From assembly GCF_000600295.1 (NCBI RefSeq), contig NZ_JEMG01000001.1, positions 3,601,800 to 3,665,799 on the forward strand: a stretch of DNA of 64,000 bases. The letters are read 5' to 3'. Below, one piece after another: positions 46,761 through 55,196 of the stretch. The notes under the pieces were generated by a model that did not search any database, was not told the DNA's origin, and saw only the letters and a program-made list of their open reading frames with translations. Position 1 is the stretch's first letter. Each line of letters opens with the position of its first letter. Made by a program: the position numbers and the translations under genes. Source of the DNA: Hylemonella gracilis str. Niagara R. Lineage in GTDB: Bacteria; Pseudomonadota; Gammaproteobacteria; Burkholderiales; Burkholderiaceae_C.

Positions 46761-47645
46761 TTAGAGCCAGTACACCAAGATGTAGAGGCCCAGCCAGACC
46801 ACGTCCACAAAGTGCCAGTACCAAGCCGCGCCTTCGAAGCCGAAATGGCGTTGGGGCGTGAAGTGGCCCTTCATCAGACGCAGCGTGATGAAAAGCAGCA
46901 TCAGCATGCCGACGAACACATGCAGCCCGTGAAAACCAGTCAGCATGAAGAACGTGGAGCCGTAGACGCCGGATGAGAGCTTGAGGTTCAGGTCGGTGTA
47001 GGAGTGGTAGTACTCATAACCTTGCACGAACAGGAAAACCAAGCCCAGCAACACGGTCAGCCACATGAAGCTGATGGTTTTGGCACGGTTGCCTGCTTGC
47101 AGGGCATGGTGGGCGATCGTCAACGTCACACCCGAGGTCAACAGCAGAGCCGTGTTGATCGTGGGCAGCCAGAAAGGACCCATGGTCTGGAAAGGCTCGA
47201 TGATGCCGGCCGGCGAAGCAGTGGCGCCCGGTGCCATGCTGGGCCAGACGGCCTTGAAATCAGGCCAGAGCAAGGCGTTGTCCAGGCTGCCCAACGCAGG
47301 CACGGAATGCGCGCGCGCCCACCACAGGGCGGTGAAGAAGGCGCCGAAGAACATCACCTCCGAGAAGATGAACCAGGTCATGCTCCAGCGGTAGGAAATG
47401 TCGATCTTGTGGCCGTACTGGCCGCCTTCGCTCTCGGCGATGGCATCGCGGAACCACTGGTACAGAACGAAGAGCCACCAGACCAGACCCAGCGCGAGGG
47501 ACCATTTGCCCCAATCGTGCCCGTTGATCCATTGGCCGGCGCCCAGGATGACGAAGAACAGACCGATGGACGCCATCACGGGATGGCGGGACGGGCCCGG
47601 CACATAGTAGTACGGGGCGCTGCCGTGTGCGGTGGTTGAACTCAT
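46761..47645 (-). CDS. ctaE: Cytochrome c oxidase subunit III
   Basis: A 294-aa integral membrane subunit of the aa3-type oxidase, probably seven helices. It contains YVPGPSRHPVMASIGLFFVILGAGQW, RWSMTWFIFSEVMFFGAFFTALWWAR, FHGLHVFVGMLMLLFITLRLM and the final AAWYWHFVDVVWLGLYILVYWL, all characteristic. Subunit III supports proton uptake and stability of subunit I. It starts at ATG 47645 and lies downstream of cox11 and a DUF2970 gene. Confidence 0.97.
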   Translation of the reverse strand: MSSTTAHGSAPYYYVPGPSRHPVMASIGLFFVILGAGQWINGHDWGKWSLALGLVWWLFVLYQWFRDAIAESEGGQYGHKIDISYRWSMTWFIFSEVMFFGAFFTALWWARAHSVPALGSLDNALLWPDFKAVWPSMAPGATASPAGIIEPFQTMGPFWLPTINTALLLTSGVTLTIAHHALQAGNRAKTISFMWLTVLLGLVFLFVQGYEYYHSYTDLNLKLSSGVYGSTFFMLTGFHGLHVFVGMLMLLFITLRLMKGHFTPQRHFGFEGAAWYWHFVDVVWLGLYILVYWL

Positions 47646-47708
47646 GTTTACTCCAATCCTTCGCTTGGGTTTTCTTCTTGAATCAAAAAAACTGGTCTGA
47701 ACCGTTGC

Positions 47709-47930
47709 CTAGGCCGACACGGCGATCTTGACCGCGAGCATCAGCAGGCCGATGAAGATGAAGACACCGATGATGCCGGCGGCGATCAGGTGGTACGGCT
47801 TCAAGCGTCCGATATCGTCCTGAAAGTCCTTGCCCCTGCGTATGCCAAGGAAGGACCAAGCCACGGCCTTGGCTGTCGCCCAGAAGGACGAACCTTGCGC
47901 CTGCTCCTGAACCGTCTTGGGCTCGCTCAT
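47709..47930 (-). CDS. DUF2970 small membrane protein
   Basis: A 73-aa protein: a polar N-terminus, FWATAKAVAWSFLGIRRGKDFQDDIGRLKPYHLIAAG (the DUF2970 block) and one membrane helix IIGVFIFIGLLMLAVKIAV at the end. The start ATG 47930 overlaps the stop of cox11 by 4 bp (ATGA). It is regularly found between cox11 and ctaE in betaproteobacteria. Its function is unknown; a role in oxidase biogenesis is suggested by co-translation. Confidence 0.9.
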   Translation of the reverse strand: MSEPKTVQEQAQGSSFWATAKAVAWSFLGIRRGKDFQDDIGRLKPYHLIAAGIIGVFIFIGLLMLAVKIAVSA

Positions 47931-48517
47931 GAAGCCCCCTGCCCTGGCGTCGTGTGCGCCGCCGTGGGCGCGGGCGGCGTCTTGCTGCCGACCTCGAAGA
48001 AGGTGTACGACAAGGTGATCGTCGTCACGTCCCGGGACAACTTGGGATCGATCACGAAGACCACGGGCCATTCCTTCTTTTCACCGGGCGCCAGGGTGTA
48101 CTCGTTGAAGCAGAAACATTCCAGCTTGTTGAAATGTGCCGCCGCCTGGCGGGGCGCATAGCTGGGGATCGCCTGCGCCGACATGGGCCGATCCTGGACG
48201 TTCTGGAATTCGTACATCACGGTGACCAACTCGCCCGGGTGCACCTGCATGGAGCTTTGGGCTGGCTTGAACTGCCAAGGCCCGCGCGCGTTGGCGTCGA
48301 ACTCCACCGTGATGGTGCGAGTGGCGTCGACCTGGGTGTTGGCGGCGACCTGCTGCGGACGGCTCAGGCCACGCTCACCGATGGCCAACACATTGATGCC
48401 CGTGAACTCGCAGATGGCTTGGTAGAGCGGAACCAGCGCGTAGCCGAAGGCGAACATGCCCGCCACGATCACCACGAGCTTGCCCGTCATGCGCAGATTT
48501 TCACGCCGCAGGTTCAT
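47927..48517 (-). CDS. ctaG: Cytochrome c oxidase copper-insertion protein (Cox11/CtaG)
   Basis: A 196-aa protein with one N-terminal membrane helix (LVVIVAGMFAFGYALVPLYQAICEFTGI) and a periplasmic immunoglobulin-like domain that inserts CuB into subunit I. The copper-binding CFCF appears in FNKLECFCFNEYTLAPGEKKEWPVVFVID. ITVEFDANARGPWQFKP is also conserved. ATG 48517 was selected; GTG 48523 two codons earlier has slightly better spacing to AAGGA. It overlaps DUF2970 by 4 bp and follows the 38-aa small protein. Confidence 0.94.
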   Translation of the reverse strand: MNLRRENLRMTGKLVVIVAGMFAFGYALVPLYQAICEFTGINVLAIGERGLSRPQQVAANTQVDATRTITVEFDANARGPWQFKPAQSSMQVHPGELVTVMYEFQNVQDRPMSAQAIPSYAPRQAAAHFNKLECFCFNEYTLAPGEKKEWPVVFVIDPKLSRDVTTITLSYTFFEVGSKTPPAPTAAHTTPGQGAS

Positions 48518-48538
48518 GGCCACGCCGTCCTTGCCCGT

Positions 48539-48655
48539 TCAACGCCCAAAAACCACGAACTTCGCGACAAAGCCGCAGAAGAACACCAAGGCCACCGACG
48601 CCAGGATCAGGCCCAGGCGAAGGTTGGCTTTTTTCTGTTCAGGTGTGCTTGCCAT
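48539..48655 (-). CDS. 38-aa cytochrome oxidase small assembly protein
   Basis: A very short gene between ctaD and cox11, easily missed. The peptide begins MASTPEQKKANLRLGLIL and continues with a single membrane helix (ASVALVFFCGFVAKFVVFG). Position, size and the K-K-x-N-x-R-L-x-L motif match the small oxidase assembly proteins annotated at this spot in Burkholderiales. It starts 30 bp after the ctaD stop (minus strand) and ends 21 bp before cox11. Function is inferred from the locus only. Confidence 0.8.
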   Translation of the reverse strand: MASTPEQKKANLRLGLILASVALVFFCGFVAKFVVFGR

Positions 48656-48685
48656 GACGCATGCGTCCTTCGTTCCGGGTGGGGC

Positions 48686-50317
48686 TCAGCCCACGATCTT
48701 CGTCGCCGTGGCGTCGAGCTTGGGCGGAGTTTCAAAGGTGTGGAAAGGCGCGGGCGAGGGCACTTCCCACTCCAGACCTTCCGCGGCTTCCCACGGCTTT
48801 TGCGGTGCCTTTTCGCCCTTGCCACGCATGGCCGGCAGCACGATGTAGAGGAAGAAATAGACCTGCGCCAGACCGAAGCCCAGGGCGCCGACCGAGGCGA
48901 TCGCGTTGAAATCGGCGAACTGCATCGGGTAGTCGGCGTAACGGCGCGGCATGCCGGCCAGCCCCAGGAAGTGCATGGGGAAGAAGGTGATGTTGAAGGC
49001 GATCATGGACCACCAGAAGTGCAGCTTGCCGCGGAACTCGCTGTACATCACGCCCGTCCACTTCGGCAGCCAGTAGTAGACGCCAGCGAACATCGCAAAC
49101 AAGGAGCCCGCCACCAGCACGTAGTGGAAGTGGGCCACCACGTAGTACGTGTCCTGCAGCTGGATGTCGATGGGCGCCATCGAGAGGATCAGGCCGGTGA
49201 AACCACCCATCGTGAACACGAAGATGAAACCCACGGCCCACAGCATGGGCGCCTCGAAGGTCATGGAGCCGCGCCACATCGTCGCCAGCCAGTTGAAGAT
49301 CTTCACGCCCGTGGGCACGGAGATCAGCATGGTGGCGTACATGAAGAAGAGCTGGCCCGTGACCGGCATGCCCGTGGCGTACATGTGGTGCGCCCAGACG
49401 ATGAAGGACAGGATGGCGATCGAGGCCGTCGCGTACACCATGGAGGCGTAACCGAAGAGCTTCTTGCGCGCGAAGGCCGGCACGATGGCGCTGACGATGC
49501 CGAAAGCCGGCAAGATCATGATGTAGACCTCGGGGTGGCCGAAGAACCAGAAGATGTGCTGGTACATCACCGGGTCACCGCCGCCGGCGGGGTTGAAGAA
49601 AGTGGTACCGAAGTGGCGGTCCGTCAGCGTCATGGTGATGGCGCCAGCCAGCACGGGCATCACGGCGATCAGCAGGTAGGCGGTGATCAGCCAGGTCCAG
49701 CAGAACAGCGGCATCTTCATCAGCGTCATGCCGGGCGCGCGCATGTTCAGGATGGTCACGATGATGTTGATCGAGCCCATGATGGACGAGGCACCCAGGA
49801 TGTGCATGGCGAAGATGCCCGCGTCCATGGAGGGGCCCATCTGCAGGGTCAGCGGCGCGTACAGCGTCCAGCCCGCAGCGGGTGCGCCACCGGGCATGAA
49901 GAAAGAGCCCACGAGCATGGCGGCCGCCGGGATCATCAGCCAGAAGCTGAAGTTGTTCATCCGGGCGAAGGCCATGTCTCCGGCGCCGATCTGCAGCGGG
50001 ATCATCCAGTTCGCGAAACCCACGAAGGCCGGCATGATGGCGCCGAACACCATGATCAGTCCGTGCATGGTGGTGAGCTGGTTGAACAGCTCGGGGTTGA
50101 CGACCTGCAGGCCAGGCTGGAACAGCTCGGCGCGGATCAACAGGGCCAACACGCCGCCGATCATCAGCATGGTGAAGGCGAACAGCAGGTACAGCGTGCC
50201 GATGTCCTTGTGGTTGGTCGCGAAGACCCAGCGCCGCCAACCCGTCGGGGCATGGTGGTGATCGTCGTGGTCATGGGCATGACCGGCGTGGTGGGGGTGG
50301 TCAAGAACGGCGCTCAT
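48686..50317 (-). CDS. ctaD: Cytochrome c oxidase subunit I
   Basis: The 543-aa catalytic subunit with twelve helices, binding heme a, heme a3 and CuB. Signature segments are [40 protein letters not shown] (heme a ligand region), [18 protein letters not shown] (CuB His and the cross-linked Tyr region; the Glu of the D channel is present) and [16 protein letters not shown] (heme a3 and heme a histidines). The N-terminus is His-rich ([16 protein letters not shown]), a possible metal-binding tail seen in related oxidases. It starts at ATG 50317, 53 bp after ctaC. Confidence 0.97.
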   Translation of the reverse strand: MSAVLDHPHHAGHAHDHDDHHHAPTGWRRWVFATNHKDIGTLYLLFAFTMLMIGGVLALLIRAELFQPGLQVVNPELFNQLTTMHGLIMVFGAIMPAFVGFANWMIPLQIGAGDMAFARMNNFSFWLMIPAAAMLVGSFFMPGGAPAAGWTLYAPLTLQMGPSMDAGIFAMHILGASSIMGSINIIVTILNMRAPGMTLMKMPLFCWTWLITAYLLIAVMPVLAGAITMTLTDRHFGTTFFNPAGGGDPVMYQHIFWFFGHPEVYIMILPAFGIVSAIVPAFARKKLFGYASMVYATASIAILSFIVWAHHMYATGMPVTGQLFFMYATMLISVPTGVKIFNWLATMWRGSMTFEAPMLWAVGFIFVFTMGGFTGLILSMAPIDIQLQDTYYVVAHFHYVLVAGSLFAMFAGVYYWLPKWTGVMYSEFRGKLHFWWSMIAFNITFFPMHFLGLAGMPRRYADYPMQFADFNAIASVGALGFGLAQVYFFLYIVLPAMRGKGEKAPQKPWEAAEGLEWEVPSPAPFHTFETPPKLDATATKIVG

Positions 50318-50370
50318 GATGACTTCCTTCTACAACTCTTTCGATGTTCTCTCGCGGTCCGCCGTCGCCC

Positions 50371-51558
50371 TCAGCGGGCGGCCTTCACTTCGGAGGGCTG
50401 GACCAGGAAACCTGTCTTGTTCGACCAGGCGTTCTTGGTGTAGGTCATGACGGCGGCGATTTCGGTATCACTCAATTGCTGCTTCCAAGCAGGCATTTGA
50501 CCTTTGCCATTCAGCACGATAGCAAGCTGCTTGCTTTTGTCAGCATCCCGCACCACAAGTGAACCGTCCAGTGGCTTGTTGGAACCCGTCCCCTTACCAT
50601 TCGCCAAGTGACAGAACGCGCAATTCGCGGCATAAACCTTCTCGCCACGGATCACCAGGTCGTTCAGCACCCAGACCTTGTTCGGATCGTCCTGCTTGGC
50701 GGCCATGGCCTTCTTTTCTGCTTCCACCCACACCTTGTAGTCATCGGCGGAGACGACCTTCACATGGATGGGCATGTAGGCGTGCTCCTTGCCGCAGAGC
50801 TCGGCGCACTGACCGTAGAAATCACCCGTCTTCTCGGCGCGGAACCAGGTGTCGCGCACGAAACCGGGAATGGCGTCCTGCTTGATGCCGAAGGCCGGCA
50901 CCATGAAGGAGTGGATCACGTCGTTGGCGGTGGTGATGATGCGCACCTTCTGGTCGACCGGAACGACCAGCGGCTTGTCCACCTTGAGCAGGTAGTCATC
51001 CGTGGGCGGCGGGTTGCCGGACGCGGACATCACGCGATGGCTGTTGTCCAGCGTGGACACGAAGGCGATGCCCTCGCCTTCACCCTTGAGGTAGTCATAA
51101 CCCCATTTCCACTGGTAACCCGTGACCTTGATGGTGAGGTCCGCGTTGCTGGTGTCCTTCTGGGCCACGACGACCTTGGTCGCGGGCAAGGCCATCAGGA
51201 TCACGATGATGAAGGGCACGACCGTCCATGCGATTTCGACGCCGACGGACTCATGGAAATCGGCCGACTTCGCACCCTTGCTCTTGCGGTGCTTGAAGAT
51301 CGAATAGAACATGACGCCGAACACGCCGATGAAGATCACCGTGCAGATGATCAGCATCATCCAGTGCAGCCATTGCTGCTCGGCGGCGATCCGCGTCACC
51401 GCGGGGCCCAGGTTGAGCTGATTGACGGCCGGACCGCCAGGCAGATCGTTGACGGCCGCGTGAACGGCGGCGAAACCGGCCGTCGCGGCCCAGACTCCCA
51501 CGGATGCGCCAGCCGCGAGCAACAGTGAAGCCAGTTTGTCTGCAATGCTCTTCATCAT
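50371..51558 (-). CDS. ctaC: Cytochrome c oxidase subunit II with fused C-terminal cytochrome c domain
   Basis: A 395-aa subunit II. After a signal sequence come two helices (WMMLIICTVIFIGVFGVMFY and EIAWTVVPFIIVILMAL), then the CuA domain with H216 (DVIHSF), and C251, C255, H259 and M262 in CAELCGKEHAYM. Residues ~300-395 form an extra class I cytochrome c domain with CAFCH at 313-317 and Met ligand in GKGQMPAW, so the oxidase is caa3-like. It starts at ATG 51558 (MM start). It is the first gene of the oxidase operon. Confidence 0.96.
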   Translation of the reverse strand: MMKSIADKLASLLLAAGASVGVWAATAGFAAVHAAVNDLPGGPAVNQLNLGPAVTRIAAEQQWLHWMMLIICTVIFIGVFGVMFYSIFKHRKSKGAKSADFHESVGVEIAWTVVPFIIVILMALPATKVVVAQKDTSNADLTIKVTGYQWKWGYDYLKGEGEGIAFVSTLDNSHRVMSASGNPPPTDDYLLKVDKPLVVPVDQKVRIITTANDVIHSFMVPAFGIKQDAIPGFVRDTWFRAEKTGDFYGQCAELCGKEHAYMPIHVKVVSADDYKVWVEAEKKAMAAKQDDPNKVWVLNDLVIRGEKVYAANCAFCHLANGKGTGSNKPLDGSLVVRDADKSKQLAIVLNGKGQMPAWKQQLSDTEIAAVMTYTKNAWSNKTGFLVQPSEVKAAR

Positions 51559-51697
51559 GTTCACTTCTTGAAGGTCTTGAATATTCTCGGACTGCCTGCA
51601 CTTTAGCGGCAACCGCACAGACAGGCGGACAAAAAATGCCCGCAGTCCGGCCTGTGGCAATCTGCAGCGGCGGATTGTAGCCGAGCCCTTTTGGGGC

Positions 51698-52597
51698 TCA
51701 ATCACGGTGCCGCTGTAGTTGAGTGCGCAACTCATCCACGGAAAGCCGCATTTCGGGCGTGACGGACAACCTGCGCTCGGGCCGCAGGGCGTGGCCATAG
51801 ATGATTTCGAAAGTCAGCTTCAGTCTGCCCTCCTGAGCGGGGTCGGCCAGGCGGCCAAGCTCGGTCAGCAGGCGCTTGCGCCAGTCCTTGCCCCGCAAGC
51901 CGGGGAAACGCGCAGGGTGCAGATTGCGTCCCAGCTCACGCAGTTCCCGCAGCAAACGCTCGGGCGAGTCGAAAGTCAGCTCGACGCGCTCCATGTCCAT
52001 CACCGGCTCGGCGAAGCCGCTGGCCACCAGCATGTCGCCCCAGTCGTGCATGTCGGTGTATTCGTGCGCGGGCGGGGGCCAGCCCAGCGCGGCATAGAGC
52101 GTGCGCAGCTCGCGCAGGGTGTCCGGCCCGAAACAGGAAAACATCAACAAGCCATCCACCGCCAGGGCTTCGTGCCAGGCACGCATCAACGCCAGGGGGT
52201 CGGCGGCCTGGTGCAGGCTCATATTCGCCCAGAGCAAGTCAACGGGCGCCGCCGAGGACGAGGACGGTTGTAGCCAGGCCTTGCGCCGCCTCCACCAAGG
52301 ACCACGCGCCAGACGCCAGGCCACATCGGCTTCCTCTGGCACGGCGGCGTGCAAGGCGACAGGAACACCGGGGTAGCGCCGGACCAGGGCTTCGTGCACG
52401 GACAGCCCCCCGCGCACCGGTTCCCAGTGCAACCAACTGCGCGGCTGGCGCACGATCCAGCCCAAACGCTCTTCCATGCGTCGCGCCACCTCTTCATGCA
52501 GCCAGGCCGAGGCGAGACGACCATCAATGGTGTGAGGACCCTGTAACCAGCGCCTGGCAGCGACCGGATCGATCGTTGGGGGACGGGAATCGTTCAT
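51698..52597 (-). CDS. BioC-like SAM-dependent methyltransferase
   Basis: A 299-aa class I methyltransferase. It opens IDPVAARRWLQGPHTIDGRLASAWLHEEVARRMEERLGWI, similar to BioC and related carboxyl methyltransferases. The SAM pocket is poorly conserved, followed by VDLLWANMSLHQAADPLALMRAWHEALAVDGLLMFSCFGPDTLRELR, with FSCFGPDTLxELR typical of BioC. BioC masks malonyl-ACP for biotin synthesis; no bio gene is adjacent, so the biotin role is unproven. It starts at ATG 52597, divergent from comF, an arrangement frequent in Burkholderiales. Confidence 0.85.
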   Translation of the reverse strand: MNDSRPPTIDPVAARRWLQGPHTIDGRLASAWLHEEVARRMEERLGWIVRQPRSWLHWEPVRGGLSVHEALVRRYPGVPVALHAAVPEEADVAWRLARGPWWRRRKAWLQPSSSSAAPVDLLWANMSLHQAADPLALMRAWHEALAVDGLLMFSCFGPDTLRELRTLYAALGWPPPAHEYTDMHDWGDMLVASGFAEPVMDMERVELTFDSPERLLRELRELGRNLHPARFPGLRGKDWRKRLLTELGRLADPAQEGRLKLTFEIIYGHALRPERRLSVTPEMRLSVDELRTQLQRHRD

Positions 52598-52660
52598 AAG
52601 CAGCGCGCGAGTATAGGAAGATCGGCGCAAAACCGCCGGGCGCTCTGCCAAACTCCGTCC

Positions 52661-53401
52661 ATGTTCCGCGCTTTGCTGTCCCGACTCGCCCCTGACCGCC
52701 TGCTGCCCAGCCAATGCGCGGTCTGCCGCGCTTGGCCCGCCACGCCCCTGTGCACGGCCTGTAAGCGCCGATTCGCCGCGCCTCGACCGCGCTGCCGCGC
52801 CTGCGCCCTGCCAGTGGCCGAGGGCATGGACATCTGCGCGATTTGCCTGCTGTCGCCCCGGAGCGGCGGGGACGCTGGCGGCCAGGGAGCACTGGACCGC
52901 TGCCATGCTGCGGTGGATTACGTCTGGCCCTGGAATGATCTGATCAGCCGTTACAAATTCGGTCCCGAGCCAGGCTGCGCTCCGGCCCTGGCCGCACTGA
53001 TGCGCGCCACGCCCGGGGCCGCCGAAGCCCTGGACGAGGCCGACGCCCTACTACCCCTGCCGCTGACGCAGGCCCGCCTGCGCGAACGCGGCTTCAACCA
53101 GGCTCTGCTGCTGGCACGCGAACTCGCGCCGCGCAAGATCCGCGCGAATTGTCTGCTGCGCCTGCGCCACGCGCCGGACCAGCACCACCTTCCCCGCGCC
53201 GAGCGCCTGCACAATGTGCAAGGTGCCTTTGGCATCGCACCCGGCAAACGGCACCTGATTGAAGGGCAACGCCTGCTGCTGATCGATGACGTGATGACCA
53301 CGGGTGCAACCCTGAACGCCGCCGCAGCGGTGCTGCGCGAGGCGGGTGCCGTGGAAGTCTCTGCCCTGGTGCTGGCGCGCACGCCCGTCGAAGGGCTGTG
53401 A
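52661..53401 (+). CDS. comF: ComF family phosphoribosyltransferase-like protein
   Basis: A 246-aa protein with an N-terminal double zinc finger (CAVCRAWPATPLCTACKRRF, then CRACALPVAEGMDICAICL) and a C-terminal PRT domain with RGFNQALLLARELA, AERLHNVQGAF and the PRPP loop LLLIDDVMTTGATLNAAA. It is related to competence factor ComF/GntX, thought to act in DNA uptake. It starts at ATG 52661, 63 bp from the divergent methyltransferase; trmL follows 51 bp downstream. Confidence 0.92.
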   Translation: MFRALLSRLAPDRLLPSQCAVCRAWPATPLCTACKRRFAAPRPRCRACALPVAEGMDICAICLLSPRSGGDAGGQGALDRCHAAVDYVWPWNDLISRYKFGPEPGCAPALAALMRATPGAAEALDEADALLPLPLTQARLRERGFNQALLLARELAPRKIRANCLLRLRHAPDQHHLPRAERLHNVQGAFGIAPGKRHLIEGQRLLLIDDVMTTGATLNAAAAVLREAGAVEVSALVLARTPVEGL

Positions 53402-53452
53402 TGGGCGCACTGACGGAGCGGGAACGATCCGGGGCCAGCGACAATCCGGCCC

Positions 53453-53917
53453 ATGTTCCGCATCGTCCTGGTCCATCCTGAAATCCCGCCCAACACGGGC
53501 AATGTCATCCGCCTCGCCGCCAACACCGGTTGCGCCCTGCACTTGATCGAACCGCTGGGTTTCGCGATGGAAGACCGCCTGCTCAAGCGCGCCGGGCTGG
53601 ACTACCACGAGTACGCTGAAGTACGGCGCCACACGGACTGGAACGCCTTTCTGGCCACGGAGCGGCCCAACCCCGAGCGCATGGTCGCGCTGACCACACG
53701 GGGCACACGCGTCGTGCACGACATGGCGTTCCTGGCCGGGGACTGGCTGGTGTTCGGCTCCGAAACCGCCGGACTACCTGCGACGGTGCGAGAAAGCTTT
53801 GCGCCCGCGCAGCAACTCCGGCTGCCCATGCGCGCCGGCCAGCGCAGCCTGAACCTCAGCAATGCCGTGGCAGTGACGGTGTTCGAAGCCTGGCGGCAGA
53901 ACGGTTTCGCGTCATAG
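53453..53917 (+). CDS. trmL: tRNA (cytidine/uridine-34-2'-O)-methyltransferase
   Basis: A 154-aa SPOUT-class enzyme that 2'-O-methylates the wobble base of tRNA-Leu isoacceptors. It has HPEIPPNTGNVIRLAANTGCALHLIEPLGF at the N-terminus, WLVFGSETAGLP and RLPMRAGQRSLNLSNAVAVTVFEAWRQ (the SAM knot). Length and motifs match E. coli TrmL. It starts at ATG 53453, downstream of comF, and is convergent with the MaoC gene, 18 bp away, with no obvious terminator. Confidence 0.95.
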   Translation: MFRIVLVHPEIPPNTGNVIRLAANTGCALHLIEPLGFAMEDRLLKRAGLDYHEYAEVRRHTDWNAFLATERPNPERMVALTTRGTRVVHDMAFLAGDWLVFGSETAGLPATVRESFAPAQQLRLPMRAGQRSLNLSNAVAVTVFEAWRQNGFAS

Positions 53918-53935
53918 ACCCGTCCTGCGCCGCCC

Positions 53936-54403
53936 TCACGGATAGCGTCGCACCAGGGCCTCCGCCACGCACACCGGCTTGTCCGCGCCTTCACGCTCCA
54001 CAGTGACCTCCCAGGCCAGTTGGAGACCGCCGCGTTCGATGGACTCGGCGCGCATCAGCTTCATGCGCGCACGCAGGCGGCTGTTCACGGGCACGGGCGC
54101 GGTGAAACGAACCTTGTTCAACCCGTAGTTCACGCCCATGCCGGATTCGGCGATCTCGAACGCCATCTCAAAAAAGCGAGGCAGCAGCGACAGGGTGAGA
54201 AAACCGTGCGCGATCGGCCCGCCGAAAGGCCCGGCCTTGGCGCGCTGTTCGTCCACGTGGATCCATTGGTGATCACCCGTGGCCTGGGCGAACAAATTGA
54301 TTTGCTCCTGCGTGACGGTGATCCAGTCGCTGACGGCGACCTCCTGCCCCACGCAGGCGGCCAACTCGGCGAGGGTACGGAATGTTCTGACGGGGGTGCT
54401 CAT
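53936..54403 (-). CDS. MaoC-type hot-dog dehydratase
   Basis: A 155-aa single hot-dog protein of the (R)-specific enoyl-CoA hydratase type. The catalytic segment is FAQATGDHQWIHVD (Asp/His pair), followed by GGPIAHGFLTLSLLP, both diagnostic of MaoC hydratases. NYGLNKVRFTAPVPVNSRLRARMKL is the substrate-side strand. It could hydrate enoyl-CoA in fatty acid or polyhydroxyalkanoate metabolism. It starts at ATG 54403 and stands alone; the next upstream gene is the ParA homologue. Confidence 0.92.
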   Translation of the reverse strand: MSTPVRTFRTLAELAACVGQEVAVSDWITVTQEQINLFAQATGDHQWIHVDEQRAKAGPFGGPIAHGFLTLSLLPRFFEMAFEIAESGMGVNYGLNKVRFTAPVPVNSRLRARMKLMRAESIERGGLQLAWEVTVEREGADKPVCVAEALVRRYP

Positions 54404-54469
54404 GGGCCCGGGTCTCCTTGTCTTTCTGTGCTTCTTCGGGAGGGGCCACTGTAGCGAGGAAAACCGTCT

Positions 54470-55099
54470 TCAGGCGTCAAGCCAGCGACACAGCTCGGTC
54501 CACTGGGCCAGGTCTTTTTCCACGCGACCGGGCGTGACATCGAACAGCGTCAAGCCCTGGGCCGCGAGGTGCACGTAGTTCTGCGTCTCGCGCAGGCAGG
54601 CCAGCAAGGGCAGGCCCAGGCTTTCAACAAACTCGCGCAAATGCTCGGCCGCCAGAGTGCGCGCGTGCACGCGCATGCCGACCACGCCCATCTGCAGGTT
54701 ACGGGGCGCCAGCGCCTTGATCTCGTCCAGGAAGGCCCGGGTCGCGAAGATGTCGAACACGCTGGCTTGCAGGGGCACGATGAGTTTGCTGGCATGGGCC
54801 AACGCATCCTTCAGTCGCGCGCCGGTGAAACCGGCTGGCGTGTCCAGCACCACATGGGTGACGCCCTTGGGCAGCTTGGCCACCTTGCCCGCGCCTGGAG
54901 CGCCGTCCACCATGTCCCAGCCGACGATGGGCGCCGCCGTCGGCGGGCGCAGACTCAGCCACAGTCGCGAGGACTGCTGACGGTCCGCGTCGCCCAGCAT
55001 CACGGCATGGCCGCGGCTGGCGTAATACCCCGCCACCTGGGTGGACAGCGTGGACTTACCCACGCCGCCCTTGGGATTGGCAATCACAACAATCGGCAT
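54470..55099 (-). CDS. Orphan ParA-family ATPase
   Basis: A 209-aa ParA-like ATPase: deviant Walker A ANPKGGVGKSTLSTQVAGYYA, a Walker A' region (MLGDADRQQSSRLWL) and Walker B HVVLDTPAGF. It has no N-terminal DNA-binding domain and no ParB neighbour, so it is not an obvious chromosome-partition gene. Orphan ParAs of this length position other cargo (chemoreceptor clusters, polyhydroxyalkanoate granules, carboxysomes). It starts at ATG 55099 (MPIVVIANPKGG). Its neighbours (MaoC hydratase and Kef antiporter) do not reveal the cargo. Confidence 0.88.
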   Translation of the reverse strand: MPIVVIANPKGGVGKSTLSTQVAGYYASRGHAVMLGDADRQQSSRLWLSLRPPTAAPIVGWDMVDGAPGAGKVAKLPKGVTHVVLDTPAGFTGARLKDALAHASKLIVPLQASVFDIFATRAFLDEIKALAPRNLQMGVVGMRVHARTLAAEHLREFVESLGLPLLACLRETQNYVHLAAQGLTLFDVTPGRVEKDLAQWTELCRWLDA

Positions 55100-55196
55100 C
55101 GGACGCTCCCTGCTGTTGATGGCCGCCGGCACCAAGGTGCCTGACGGGCTGCGACGATGTTAGCGCAGCGCGCGGACCTCGCGATCCGCCCGGCGC

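Noticed and set aside
47954-50443. Long plus-strand open frame opposite cox11, ctaD and part of ctaC
   Set aside because: Composition (His, Gln, Arg, Asp repeats) is a shadow of conserved membrane proteins on the other strand; no ribosome site or motif.
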